Origin: an uncultured Saprospiraceae bacterium
Lineage (GTDB): Bacteria; Bacteroidota; Bacteroidia; Chitinophagales; Saprospiraceae
Assembly: GCA_937944245.1 (NCBI GenBank)
Contig: CALDYY010000009.1
Span: 36,749 to 100,748, forward strand
Reading direction: 5' to 3'
Length of the DNA stretch: 64,000 bases
Under the pieces are notes generated by a model. It made no database searches, was not told the DNA's origin, and saw only the letters and a list, made by a program, of their open reading frames with translations. The position numbers and the translations under genes are program-made. The stretch's first letter is position 1. Every line of letters starts with the position of its first letter. Positions 38,106 through 47,192 of the stretch are shown in pieces.

Positions 38106-39020
38106 TTACTTAATTACAACAATTTTCATTGTTACGTCTTCTAATGGACGATCTCTTTGGTCAGTGGCAACTTCTGCAATTTTATCTAGTACATCCAGCC
38201 CTTGCACCACTCGCCCAAATACAGTGTATTGCGCATCCAACTGTGGAGTGCCACCTTGTGCTAAATAAGCAGCTTTTTGTTCATCAGTGTAACGAATACC
38301 CATTCTGGATTGAACGACGTTTAACATATTTTCATCTACGGGTCTGCCTTGAACGATGTAAAACTGTGATCCTGATGATTTTCGCTGAGGATTGATTTGG
38401 TCGCCTGTTCTCGCTGCTGCTAGTGCGCCTTTAACGTGCACATGGTCAGGGGAAATCTCTGCATCCACTTGGTAGCCTGGTCCACCCATACCTAAGGCTC
38501 TTCCTGCTACTGCTCCTTTAGAGTCGGGGTCGCCACCTTGTACCATGAAACCACTGATTACACGGTGGAAAAGTAGGCTATCATAAAAACCTTCTTCCGC
38601 CAACTTAATAAAATTGTCGCGGTGCTTTGGTGTTGAGTTGAATAATTCAATCAACATATTGCCGAACGGTGTTTGTAATTCGACTAAACATTGCTCTGGT
38701 GCTGTTATCACGATTTTCTGTTTAATGATTCTTTCTTTCTTTCCTTTTATCGCTTTTAGTTCCACTTCATAATTGCCCGAAGCCATGTAGCGATGTGTTG
38801 GCTCTAGTTCTGTGGAAGTTGATTTATCGCCAAATTGCCAAGCATAATTTTCTGCTTTTTCAGATTGATTCTCGAATTTTACTATGGCAGGAGCTACTGT
38901 ACTTTCAGGAGTGTAGGTGAAATTTGGGATAGGCGCACATCCTGTGAAATATATTCCAGCAATAAATAGTAGCAGCGTATTCTGAAGTTTTACCTTAATA
39001 TTTCTTTGGACTAATCTCAC
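38106..39020 (-). CDS. Cyclophilin-type peptidylprolyl isomerase with N-terminal PKD-like domain, lipoprotein
   Basis: 304 aa; PKD-like YAWQFGDKSTSTELEPTHRYMASGNYEVELKA; cyclophilin FHRVISGFMVQGGDPDSKG, GSQFYIVQG. Confidence 0.88.
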   Translation of the reverse strand: MRLVQRNIKVKLQNTLLLFIAGIYFTGCAPIPNFTYTPESTVAPAIVKFENQSEKAENYAWQFGDKSTSTELEPTHRYMASGNYEVELKAIKGKKERIIKQKIVITAPEQCLVELQTPFGNMLIELFNSTPKHRDNFIKLAEEGFYDSLLFHRVISGFMVQGGDPDSKGAVAGRALGMGGPGYQVDAEISPDHVHVKGALAAARTGDQINPQRKSSGSQFYIVQGRPVDENMLNVVQSRMGIRYTDEQKAAYLAQGGTPQLDAQYTVFGRVVQGLDVLDKIAEVATDQRDRPLEDVTMKIVVIK

Positions 39021-39073
39021 GTTGTCTGTATAGTTTTATTGATTAAGTTAAATAGAGCCGCAATTAATGACCA

Positions 39074-39421
39074 CTAAATTCCTTGCACCTTGAAATATTT
39101 AATTATTTTTTCTTGCAACATTCGTTCTTGTTCTTTTACGCCACTTACCTCTATCGGACGGAGTGCTTTCCAGTGAGGCCAACCATCGGCATCTCTTCCC
39201 TCAAATTCAAAGTAGCCGTCGTCGCTCAGCAAATGACAAATGGCAATGTGCATTAAGTCTTGTTTTTCTTCCTTTGAGAATTTTTCTTTCACAAAACCCA
39301 ATTCCTGAATGCCAATCAAAAAAAGGATGGCGTTGAGATCAGGTAAAATATCTCTATTCATTGTTTCTTTTACGTAGTGCCTTGTTTGAAGCCACTCAAA
39401 CTCAAATTCCCATACCTCCAT
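39074..39421 (-). CDS. Hypothetical protein
   Basis: 115 aa ORF in an otherwise gene-free gap; no family recognised. Confidence 0.6.
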   Translation of the reverse strand: MEVWEFEFEWLQTRHYVKETMNRDILPDLNAILFLIGIQELGFVKEKFSKEEKQDLMHIAICHLLSDDGYFEFEGRDADGWPHWKALRPIEVSGVKEQERMLQEKIIKYFKVQGI

Positions 39422-39554
39422 AGCCTACTTTTTCTAAAGTCAGTTAGCAAAAGTAATTATTTTTTACAAACTGCTAGTGGATGGATTAATTGTTTTTAAA
39501 TGTCGTTTCTCATGTTTGTGTATGCCTAAAAAGAACATATATGGGAAGTATTTA

Positions 39555-39712
39555 GAGTATATTTAAATTTTTAATTACTGAAGACCAATATTTATTTTAT
39601 GAACCTGACTTCATTAAGGCTTAGTCATTTAGCCCGCTAAACTCCCTCGCCTTTCTATTGTCAGAACCACCAACTATTGATTTTCAATTAAAGAAAATTT
39701 TTAAACAAGCTC
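39555..39712. mobile_element. MITE-like non-autonomous element (158 bp) with imperfect TIRs and TTA target duplication
   Basis: TTA|GAGTATATTTAAATTTTT...AAAATTTTTAAACAAGCTC|TTA; second inverted copy at 63864-64000. Confidence 0.75.
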
Positions 39713-39744
39713 TTATACTTAAGTATCTGACAAACGATAAATGA

Positions 39745-39777
39745 AAAAAATCCCTCAACTAAAAGGTTGAAGGATTT
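39745..39777 (-). terminator. Intrinsic terminator downstream of tRNA-Cys
   Basis: Minus strand AAATCCTTCAACCTTTTAGTTGAGGGATTTTTTT. Confidence 0.75.
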
Positions 39778-39781
39778 TGAG

Positions 39782-39852
39782 AGGTTTCGAGCGGATTCGA
39801 ACCGCTGTACGAGGTTTTGCAGACCTCTGCCTAGCCACTCGGCCACGAAACC
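39782..39852 (-). tRNA. tRNA-Cys (GCA)
   Basis: Minus strand GGTTTCGTGGCCGAGTGGCTAGGCAGAGGTCTGCAAAACCTCGTACAGCGGTTCGAATCCGCTCGAAACCT; cloverleaf by eye, anticodon GCA, U73. Confidence 0.95.
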
Positions 39853-40104
39853 ATTTTGATTGGAACGCAAAGATACAATGTTTTTTGTAAAAAAGCTAAT
39901 TTGAATTAAATACTTCAACAAAATAACTCGTTCATGAACTAAATAAAATAGTATTTTAGACAGAATTTCCAAAAAAATGTTTCACAGCTATTACTTTTGG
40001 GTTCTATGTTTTGTTGATAATCTTGATTAAAATAATTATTTCACCTTTGCAAAATTCACGATGTGTTTATGATGCAAAAAAGAATTATACATTAACCTAA
40101 CGTT

Positions 40105-42666
40105 TTGATTATGAGATATTTTTCATTTTTAGCCCTACTGGTATTTTGTTTTACATGGAGCTGTAAAACGCCAGAGCCTTTAGTTACCATTCCAGCAGGT
40201 ATGGAAATGCGTACTATGGATACTATTTTTGTACGGCCTCCCCTACCAAATACAAGTGATGACGATGATGAACTCGCTTTAGAAGACGCTAGTAGTTACG
40301 AATTAAAGCCCTTCAATCCTAGTGCAACACGTATTCACAACTTATTACACACTAAATTGGACATTCGCTTTGATTGGGAAAAAGAACAAGTTATTGGAAA
40401 AGCTAACTTGAGACTTACGCCATATTTTTATCCTACGGATGAATTATTGCTTGATGCGAAAGGATTCATCTTCAATAAAATATCTTTTGCTGGAGGGAAG
40501 GAGGATTTAAAATATAAATACAATGGTGAGCAAATCACGATTCAACTAGGTAAAACTCACACCAGAAAAGATACTTTTGAGATATTCATTGATTACGTAG
40601 CTACTCCTAGAGCATCAGGTGGAAGTGCTGCAATTACTTCAGACAAAGGATTATTTTTTATCAATCCAAGAGGAAAAGAAGAAGGAAAGCCACAACAAAT
40701 ATGGACACAAGGTGAGACGGAGCATAACTCACGTTGGTTTCCTACCATTGATAAGCCTAACGAAAGATGCACTCAAGAAATATACATCACAGTAGAAGAT
40801 AAATATAGAACATTATCAAACGGTTTATTGACATCCTCTACTAAAAATGCTGACGGAACACGTACTGATTACTGGAAAATGGATATGCCTCATGCTCCTT
40901 ATTTGTTTGCAGTTGTGGTTGGTGAGTATGCAGTTGTGCAGGATAAATGGGAAAACATCCCTTTAGAATATTATGTTGAACCAAAATTCAAGGAATGGGC
41001 TAGGGATATTTTTCCTTACACACCAGATATGTTGAGCCTTTTTTCCGAAAAATTGGGTGTGCGTTATCCTTGGCAAAAGTATGCACAGGTAATTGTTCGT
41101 GATTATGTATCGGGAGCAATGGAAAATACAACAGCCGTTATTTTCGGTGAGTTTATGCAACTCGAAAGGGACGCATTAGTAGATAATTTGACCAATGAGA
41201 AAATTGTCGCACATGAGATGTTTCACCATTGGTTTGGTAACTATGTCACAACAGAGAGCTGGGCAAATTTGACAATGAATGAAGGCTTTGCTAATTATAG
41301 CGAATATCTTTGGCTGGAACACAAATACGGTAGAGCAGAGGCTGATTATCATTGGTTGCAGGAGTTTCGTGGTTATTTGGCACAGAAAAATATTCATCCG
41401 TTAATTCACTACGGCTATGGTGAAAAGGAAGAAATGTTTGACCAGCACAGTTACAATAAAGGTGGAATGGTGTTGCACATGTTGCGTAACTACATTGGCG
41501 ATGAAGCGTTTTGGGCAAGTCTTAATTTGTACCTTACACGCAATGCTTACACGGAAGTAGAAGCGGACGAGTTGCGCCTAGCTTGTGAGGATGTTACAGG
41601 CAAAGACCTTATTTGGTTCTTCGACCAGTGGTTTCATCAGCAAGGGCATCCAGAATTAAGCGTCCTTTATTACTATGATGAGGAAAATAAAAAAGTGTTG
41701 GTAACTGTTGAGCAGCAGCAAGATGCTAAGAAAATGCCACCTATTTTTCAATTGCCTGTGGCTATTCACTTGTATAGCAGTGAGAAAGAATTTACACGCA
41801 AAGAAGTATTCATCAATAAACGTTTACAGACGTTTGAGTTTGATATGGCGACTAAGCCAAAACTTGTTGTTTTTGATGCAGATAGAGTCTTATTGGCGGT
41901 CATCAATCAGAATAAGTCGCTTGAAGAATATGCGTTTCAATATTATAATGGTCTGAAATTTATGGATCGTTATGAAGCGCTGATGGCGATTGCTCAGTCG
42001 GATGACGATTCATTTGACCAAGTCTTTGTGGATGCTTTAAATGACTCATTTTATGCGCTCCGTACTTTTGGTGTTTATCGAATGGACATGGAAGACCGAT
42101 TGATACAAAAGAAAATGCAAAGTATTGCACTCAACGACCCTCACTCGGAAGTTCGTGCTTCTGCATTAGAGCGTTTGTTAGAAGTAGAAGGGCAAGATTA
42201 TAAACCACTTTTTGAGCAAATACTAAAAGACGATAAAGCTGCGGCAGTAAAAGCTATTGCTATGCAAGGTTTGGCGATGGGTTATATCGCTAGTGGTGAT
42301 CTTAGCTATCTATCTTTTTTTGAAAATAACTGGTTGAAAATAGATGGTTACGAGGCACTTGAGTTCTTTGATGGATATTCAGAACTTGTTTCGCTTGGAG
42401 ACGTGGCACAAGTGCTTGCTTCAGCCCAAAAATTGAAGCAAGTTGCTACACAAGATGGTTCTATTTTTAGACGATTTGGCGCAACCAAAGCAATTAACAA
42501 TCTGCATGGTGTATTTTATATGCGTATAGAAGAAGCAAAGAATACAAATAATTATCAATCATTGAAAGATGCTGATGCAATTTTAGTGGATATGATTCAG
42601 GAAATAAAGCAAAAAGAAACGAACATGCAGTTAAAGCAAATTTATTTGGATATTCCGAATCCTTAA
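40105..42666 (+). CDS. M1-family metallo-aminopeptidase (lipoprotein)
   Basis: 853 aa; GAMEN, HEMFHHWFGNYVTTESWANLTMNEGFANY zinc motif HExxH-x18-E; lipobox WSC. Confidence 0.93.
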   Translation: MIMRYFSFLALLVFCFTWSCKTPEPLVTIPAGMEMRTMDTIFVRPPLPNTSDDDDELALEDASSYELKPFNPSATRIHNLLHTKLDIRFDWEKEQVIGKANLRLTPYFYPTDELLLDAKGFIFNKISFAGGKEDLKYKYNGEQITIQLGKTHTRKDTFEIFIDYVATPRASGGSAAITSDKGLFFINPRGKEEGKPQQIWTQGETEHNSRWFPTIDKPNERCTQEIYITVEDKYRTLSNGLLTSSTKNADGTRTDYWKMDMPHAPYLFAVVVGEYAVVQDKWENIPLEYYVEPKFKEWARDIFPYTPDMLSLFSEKLGVRYPWQKYAQVIVRDYVSGAMENTTAVIFGEFMQLERDALVDNLTNEKIVAHEMFHHWFGNYVTTESWANLTMNEGFANYSEYLWLEHKYGRAEADYHWLQEFRGYLAQKNIHPLIHYGYGEKEEMFDQHSYNKGGMVLHMLRNYIGDEAFWASLNLYLTRNAYTEVEADELRLACEDVTGKDLIWFFDQWFHQQGHPELSVLYYYDEENKKVLVTVEQQQDAKKMPPIFQLPVAIHLYSSEKEFTRKEVFINKRLQTFEFDMATKPKLVVFDADRVLLAVINQNKSLEEYAFQYYNGLKFMDRYEALMAIAQSDDDSFDQVFVDALNDSFYALRTFGVYRMDMEDRLIQKKMQSIALNDPHSEVRASALERLLEVEGQDYKPLFEQILKDDKAAAVKAIAMQGLAMGYIASGDLSYLSFFENNWLKIDGYEALEFFDGYSELVSLGDVAQVLASAQKLKQVATQDGSIFRRFGATKAINNLHGVFYMRIEEAKNTNNYQSLKDADAILVDMIQEIKQKETNMQLKQIYLDIPNP

Positions 42667-42689
42667 AATTTGGAAATCTGCTCATTTGA

Positions 42690-42732
42690 GTAGCAAGCGT
42701 GTACGCGTTTTGTGTAGGTATGCGCTTGCTAC
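42690..42732. terminator. Strong hairpin downstream of aminopeptidase gene, no clear U tract
   Basis: GTAGCAAGCGTGTAC...GTATGCGCTTGCTAC, 15-bp stem including two wobble pairs. Confidence 0.45.
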
Positions 42733-42948
42733 ACACAAATAAAATAGCTTTATCATCAATTTTTTTCTTCAATTTTTTTCTTTGTATAACTTACAATTTC
42801 CTTGCTGAAATACAAAAACAGCCTATGTTTTTTACTTTAGAAAACTGGAAATCAGTGCAAATACATATTAAGATATTAAAATTAAAATACAGAATATTAT
42901 TATTTCGTACTGGATTGACCTAAAATATTATCTCATATTTGTATCGTG

Positions 42949-43083
42949 ATGAGTAGGAAATGTAAGCAGAGTGGGGAAAAGCAGGGGAGATATTCCTATT
43001 TGTTTTGTGTGTAACGACTTACTATGGCAATTATAAATCTCATGGACTATGTACAGGAGCATCTCCCCAGATGCTCTTTTTTT
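42949..43083 (+). ncRNA. Candidate structured small RNA (possibly 6S-like) ending in an intrinsic terminator
   Basis: No ORF. Upstream TTG (42915) and CATATTTG (42934-42941). GGGGAGAT (42984-42991) pairs with ATCTCCCC (43061-43068). Terminator GAGCATCT-CCCC-AGATGCTC-TTTTTTT (43057-43083). Confidence 0.55.
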
Positions 43084-43401
43084 GTTTACAGCACAAATAT
43101 ATATCTTTTTTAATGAAAAAATATAGTAATATCACAAAAATATATAACTTTAACATATGTGTATAGTTTAAATGATTGATATTCAATTTTTTATAAAAAA
43201 AGTGTGCTAAAAAAATCTATCCTTAGATAAGAATATTTTTTTGATCATTTCATATATATCAAACGCACCTGTAACAAATCATTAATTAGCCCATATTCAA
43301 AGTGCATATTTTTTCTTTTCTTGTGCTATATTTTGTCGCTTGGATAATTTCCAAAAGATAAAGTCTTTTTTCCATCAACGAATAGTAGTCCAACATTATA
43401 A

Positions 43402-44406
43402 TTGTTTAAATTGCTGCCGCGTATGGAGGCTATTCGTCAAGTATTTTCGGGCTTTTTCGGTGGGTTGCTTTTTGCCATTACTGTAATTACTTGTATTTAC
43501 TATCATCAGCGTTTTGATAAGGTTGTGGATGAATTACCTATCATCAACGAATTGACAGATACTTATTTATTGGGTTGGCAAACGATAAAAGAGTTAGGTA
43601 TCTCATTAACCGCTGAACGCAATATTACTTCTACGCCCACAACATCCACTAATTTTGATAGACGTAAATTACTGCAAACACAGCAAGAAAATAATTGGAA
43701 TAAGGCTCAAATCATAAAAAAGTTGGAATTAGAGGGTTTTGGTAGAGGAAAAATGAAAAATGCTTTTCGATATTTAGATTATATTGAAACACATCGCGAA
43801 TTAGCATTGCAACATGCTCATAATCATAAGATTTATCCTAGTATTCAGTTAGCACAAGCATTATTGGAGTCAAATGCAGGAAATTCAAAATTAGCGAAAG
43901 CTACCAACAATCATTTTGGTATCAAGGCGCGATTAAGTGCAAATGCCTTACAAAAAATTAGCAAAAAACAATACGAACTACTTAACGACAATGATTTTGT
44001 GCCTATTGCGCCAGCCACAGGCGTTTTTCAAATGCACGATGATTATGCACACGATCGATTTGAGAAATATCGTTCTATATCAGATAGTTATGAGCGTCAT
44101 GCACAGTTGCTCACTAGACCTTGCTCCGTAGGTAAGGTAGGCTGTTATAGTTGGATATGGCAATCTTTTCCAGTTGGTACATCTTGTAACTTATCTGAAA
44201 AATCAAGTCAGTATTATTATAGAACACAATTAGCACCCGATGAATATTTCAACGGTCTAGTTGAAGTACCTTACTATGCAGCAGCAGCAGCGGGTCTGAA
44301 AATGGCAGGCTATGCTACCTCGAAAACTTATCATAGAAAAATTGCTTATCTAATTGACACTTACGAATTGTGGCGATTAGATTTAATGCTTTTAGGACGC
44401 AAATAA
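43402..44406 (+). CDS. Glucosaminidase-domain peptidoglycan hydrolase
   Basis: 334 aa; TM, then HNHKIYPSIQLAQALLESNAGNSKLAKATNNHFGIKA..YRSISDSYERHAQLLTRP..YYAAAAAGLKMAGYATSKTYHRKIAYLID. Confidence 0.88.
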   Translation: MFKLLPRMEAIRQVFSGFFGGLLFAITVITCIYYHQRFDKVVDELPIINELTDTYLLGWQTIKELGISLTAERNITSTPTTSTNFDRRKLLQTQQENNWNKAQIIKKLELEGFGRGKMKNAFRYLDYIETHRELALQHAHNHKIYPSIQLAQALLESNAGNSKLAKATNNHFGIKARLSANALQKISKKQYELLNDNDFVPIAPATGVFQMHDDYAHDRFEKYRSISDSYERHAQLLTRPCSVGKVGCYSWIWQSFPVGTSCNLSEKSSQYYYRTQLAPDEYFNGLVEVPYYAAAAAGLKMAGYATSKTYHRKIAYLIDTYELWRLDLMLLGRK

Positions 44407-44460
44407 TTTTTTAACACAATCTTAATAGAATTGATTCTTTAATCAAAATTAGTTTATACA

Positions 44461-45486
44461 ATGAAAAAGCAACAGACTTCTAATTTTAACATTTTTAGCC
44501 TTTTTGGCTTTGCTTGTGCTGTTATCCTTGTTGTTGGATTTCTGAAGAAGAATGGCGTAGAAATTTCTAGGTCGAAAGTTAGTTATGCTGAAATACCGAG
44601 TACCTCGAGAGTGGTGGAAGAATTTTCCGTCCTTCCTGTGGAAAAGATGAAAATGAAGGAATCCTCTTACGAGGTAAAACCATCTTCACCATCTTCTGCC
44701 AGTTCAGGTGTATCTGCGCCTAGTGCCAATCAGTGGATAAGACAATTTAGTGAAATAGCAGTAAATCAAGCCTTAGAAAAGGGTATTCCTGCGGGCATTT
44801 CTTTAGCACTAGGTATTGCTAAATTACAATCAGGAGCTACTATCCAGTCTTTTGATGATTATATGAATCAAGTAATTCAGCCTTTGGCAGGAGCTAAAAA
44901 AAATGCAACGAAAGAAGATAGGGCATATTACTTCAAATATTCCGCTAACAGTGATTTTTGGGCAGAAGGTTTAGGAAAAACAGGACGTTATTCTGAAAGC
45001 GACCTAAAGAAAATCATTCGCCAATATAGTCTGGGAACTTATGACCAGTCGGTTCGCACCCATATCACAAGTGGTAAGGCTAACCCAGTTACTGAGCAAA
45101 AAGCAATAGAAACGGCAAATCAAATAGTTGCGAAGAAAGGGGCTACATTAAAAGTAGATAAAGATGCCGAAAGGGCAGCAAAGGTGGAACAATGGCGACA
45201 AAATTATGACGAAAGTGTAGGTAGGGATGTAGCCAAGGAAGTAGCACGAAAGAAATTGAAAACAGGCAAATATCTTTCTGACGAAGATTTACAACGCCTC
45301 GTGGAAGAAACAACAGTGGAAACAGAAAAAGCATTAGAAAACAAAACTATGGTGATGGGTAGAAAAATTAATCCAAACCATCCTGATGCTGCACAGAAGT
45401 TGGATATTACTAATCCAAAAAATGCTCAAGCAAGAGGAGAAATATATCAACAAAAGGTAGCTGCTAGACAGAAACATCGGAATTGA
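44461..45486 (+). CDS. Membrane-anchored glucosaminidase-like protein, probably non-catalytic
   Basis: 341 aa; TM; EIAVNQALEKGIPAGISLALGIAKLQSGATI resembles the preceding gene's active-site region; charged C-terminus. Confidence 0.5.
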   Translation: MKKQQTSNFNIFSLFGFACAVILVVGFLKKNGVEISRSKVSYAEIPSTSRVVEEFSVLPVEKMKMKESSYEVKPSSPSSASSGVSAPSANQWIRQFSEIAVNQALEKGIPAGISLALGIAKLQSGATIQSFDDYMNQVIQPLAGAKKNATKEDRAYYFKYSANSDFWAEGLGKTGRYSESDLKKIIRQYSLGTYDQSVRTHITSGKANPVTEQKAIETANQIVAKKGATLKVDKDAERAAKVEQWRQNYDESVGRDVAKEVARKKLKTGKYLSDEDLQRLVEETTVETEKALENKTMVMGRKINPNHPDAAQKLDITNPKNAQARGEIYQQKVAARQKHRN

Positions 45487-45554
45487 GTAAAAATAAAAGC
45501 GCATTCTGCTAAGTTAGAAATTCGAACTGGCAAAATGCGCTGTGTTTTACTCAA
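45483..45554. terminator. Long two-part hairpin overlapping the upstream stop codon
   Basis: TTGAGTAAAA...GCGCATT...AATGCGC...TTTTACTCAA. Confidence 0.5.
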
Positions 45555-45608
45555 TAAAAACAATTGCAAGTGTTTGCCTCTAAAAGAGAAAGCAACTCAC
45601 TTTTATTA

Positions 45609-46844
45609 TTAGTTTCTATTTTTTAACTGCTCAATTTCTTGCTTTAACGCAATTGTGTAAAGTGTAAGTTCTTCTACTTTTTGTAGCAACGTCATAGAAA
45701 ACTGGTTCAAATCCAGACCGTTAGCTTTCATTTCTGCTGCGGAGGGTACATTTGGCAAATGCTTGTTCGTTTTCACAAAAGTAGCAACTTCTTCAATGGC
45801 AGGTAATTCGTAGCTCGGTTCGAATACATAATCGGCAGTAGCTACATTTGCACCATTAATAGTGATTGTTCCTTTGCCACCATCCATCGAAATGGTAACT
45901 TCACCCTTTGTGTTTTTGATGTCAAGTTCGCCATCTGATGCGCCGCCACCCACAGTAACCGTTGCAGATTTACCGTTGACAGAGAATGTTTCAGCACCAG
46001 CACCATTAAATGCTTTGATTTGTCCCTCGTAACCTTGTAACTCTACACGAGTTTTTCCAGCGGAATCTTTAAGGATTAGGTCGCCGTCGTGTCCGTGACC
46101 GCCTGCGTAAATATTGCCTGTGCCACCATCTAAGTGCATGGTAACATCACTGTTAGCATTTAACAGACGAATATCGCCGTTGGAACTTTTACCTCCCATT
46201 GTAATGTTGCCACTGCCACCGTCAATATGAATAACTTGCTCCCCTTTAGTGTTAAGTAATACCAAGTCTCCTTCTGAACCTGCGCCACCCATTGTGATAT
46301 TACCATTTCCGCCATCAATGTGAATGGTTTGTCCACCCTCTGCATTAGCTAATGCAACATCGCCTTGGCAACCTGCACCTCCCATGTATAAGTTTCCACG
46401 TCCACCATCCAAGTGTACCGTCAAACGGCTATCTGCATTTAGTAGGCGCAAATCGCCATTGTGTCCTTCGCCACCCATCGTAATATTGCCATTTCCACCG
46501 TCAACGTGAACAGTAGTTTTCCCATCAACATCTCTAGCAGCAATATCTCCTTGAGTGCCACCACCACCTAAATAGAGATTGCCAGTACCACCGTCCAGGT
46601 GAATTGTCATTTTTCCATCCGCTGACATCATGCGAATATCTGCATTGTGTCCGTGACCTCCAAAGTGGATATTGGCATCGCCACCGTCTAAGTGCATTGT
46701 ATTTTTTCCTGCTGCGTCAAGTAAACTGATATCGCCTTGACTGCCTTCACCTCCACAAGCTAGGTTTCCAGTTTTTCCATTAATTTTTACGGTTGCTTTT
46801 CCTGCTTCGTTGAGGAGTTCGATTTTATTAAATTTTTCTGCCAT
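45609..46844 (-). CDS. Repetitive beta-helix-like protein (31-aa repeats) with C-terminal tail-fiber/endosialidase-chaperone-like region
   Basis: About 8 units GKxTxHxDGGxGNxxxGGxGxxGDxxLxxxx; C-term LPAIEEVATFVKTNKHLPNVPSAAEMKANGLDLNQFSMTLLQKVEELTLY. Confidence 0.8.
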   Translation of the reverse strand: MAEKFNKIELLNEAGKATVKINGKTGNLACGGEGSQGDISLLDAAGKNTMHLDGGDANIHFGGHGHNADIRMMSADGKMTIHLDGGTGNLYLGGGGTQGDIAARDVDGKTTVHVDGGNGNITMGGEGHNGDLRLLNADSRLTVHLDGGRGNLYMGGAGCQGDVALANAEGGQTIHIDGGNGNITMGGAGSEGDLVLLNTKGEQVIHIDGGSGNITMGGKSSNGDIRLLNANSDVTMHLDGGTGNIYAGGHGHDGDLILKDSAGKTRVELQGYEGQIKAFNGAGAETFSVNGKSATVTVGGGASDGELDIKNTKGEVTISMDGGKGTITINGANVATADYVFEPSYELPAIEEVATFVKTNKHLPNVPSAAEMKANGLDLNQFSMTLLQKVEELTLYTIALKQEIEQLKNRN

Positions 46845-47192
46845 GTTGTGAATTATTTGTAAAGATGTGAAATATAAAATAATGCCATGAAAGTATGGCG
46901 AAAAACAAGACGGAATATGGTTTTTATATTAATTATTTGTAAATTATTTTAAACTAGCTCCCACTAATTTTTTACATTACTCAAACATCTTAATATCGTA
47001 AAATTGAATAAAATATGGATTAAGTCGTTTTCGTGACAGTAAAGTAAATATGAACATAATGAACTTTATTGTAAATTAAATGTAAATAAAAAACTATGTT
47101 TAGGTTAAACTCGTATTTCTATTCTGAGTAAGTTTGAATGTATAACTCTGATAGCCTATGTAGCATTTAAACACAACTTGTAAATTTCTATT

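Noticed and set aside
39782-39852. tRNA-Cys as an integration site of a genomic island
   Set aside because: No integrase or second partial tRNA 3' end found; the adjacent element is a small MITE-like repeat with its own TTA duplication
39688-39972. 94-aa minus-strand ORF covering the tRNA
   Set aside because: Runs through the tRNA-Cys gene and MITE edge; spurious
45609-46844. Possible CRISPR-like or DNA-level repeat array
   Set aside because: The periodicity is 93 bp and in frame with a continuous ORF; units diverge at DNA level and there are no spacers
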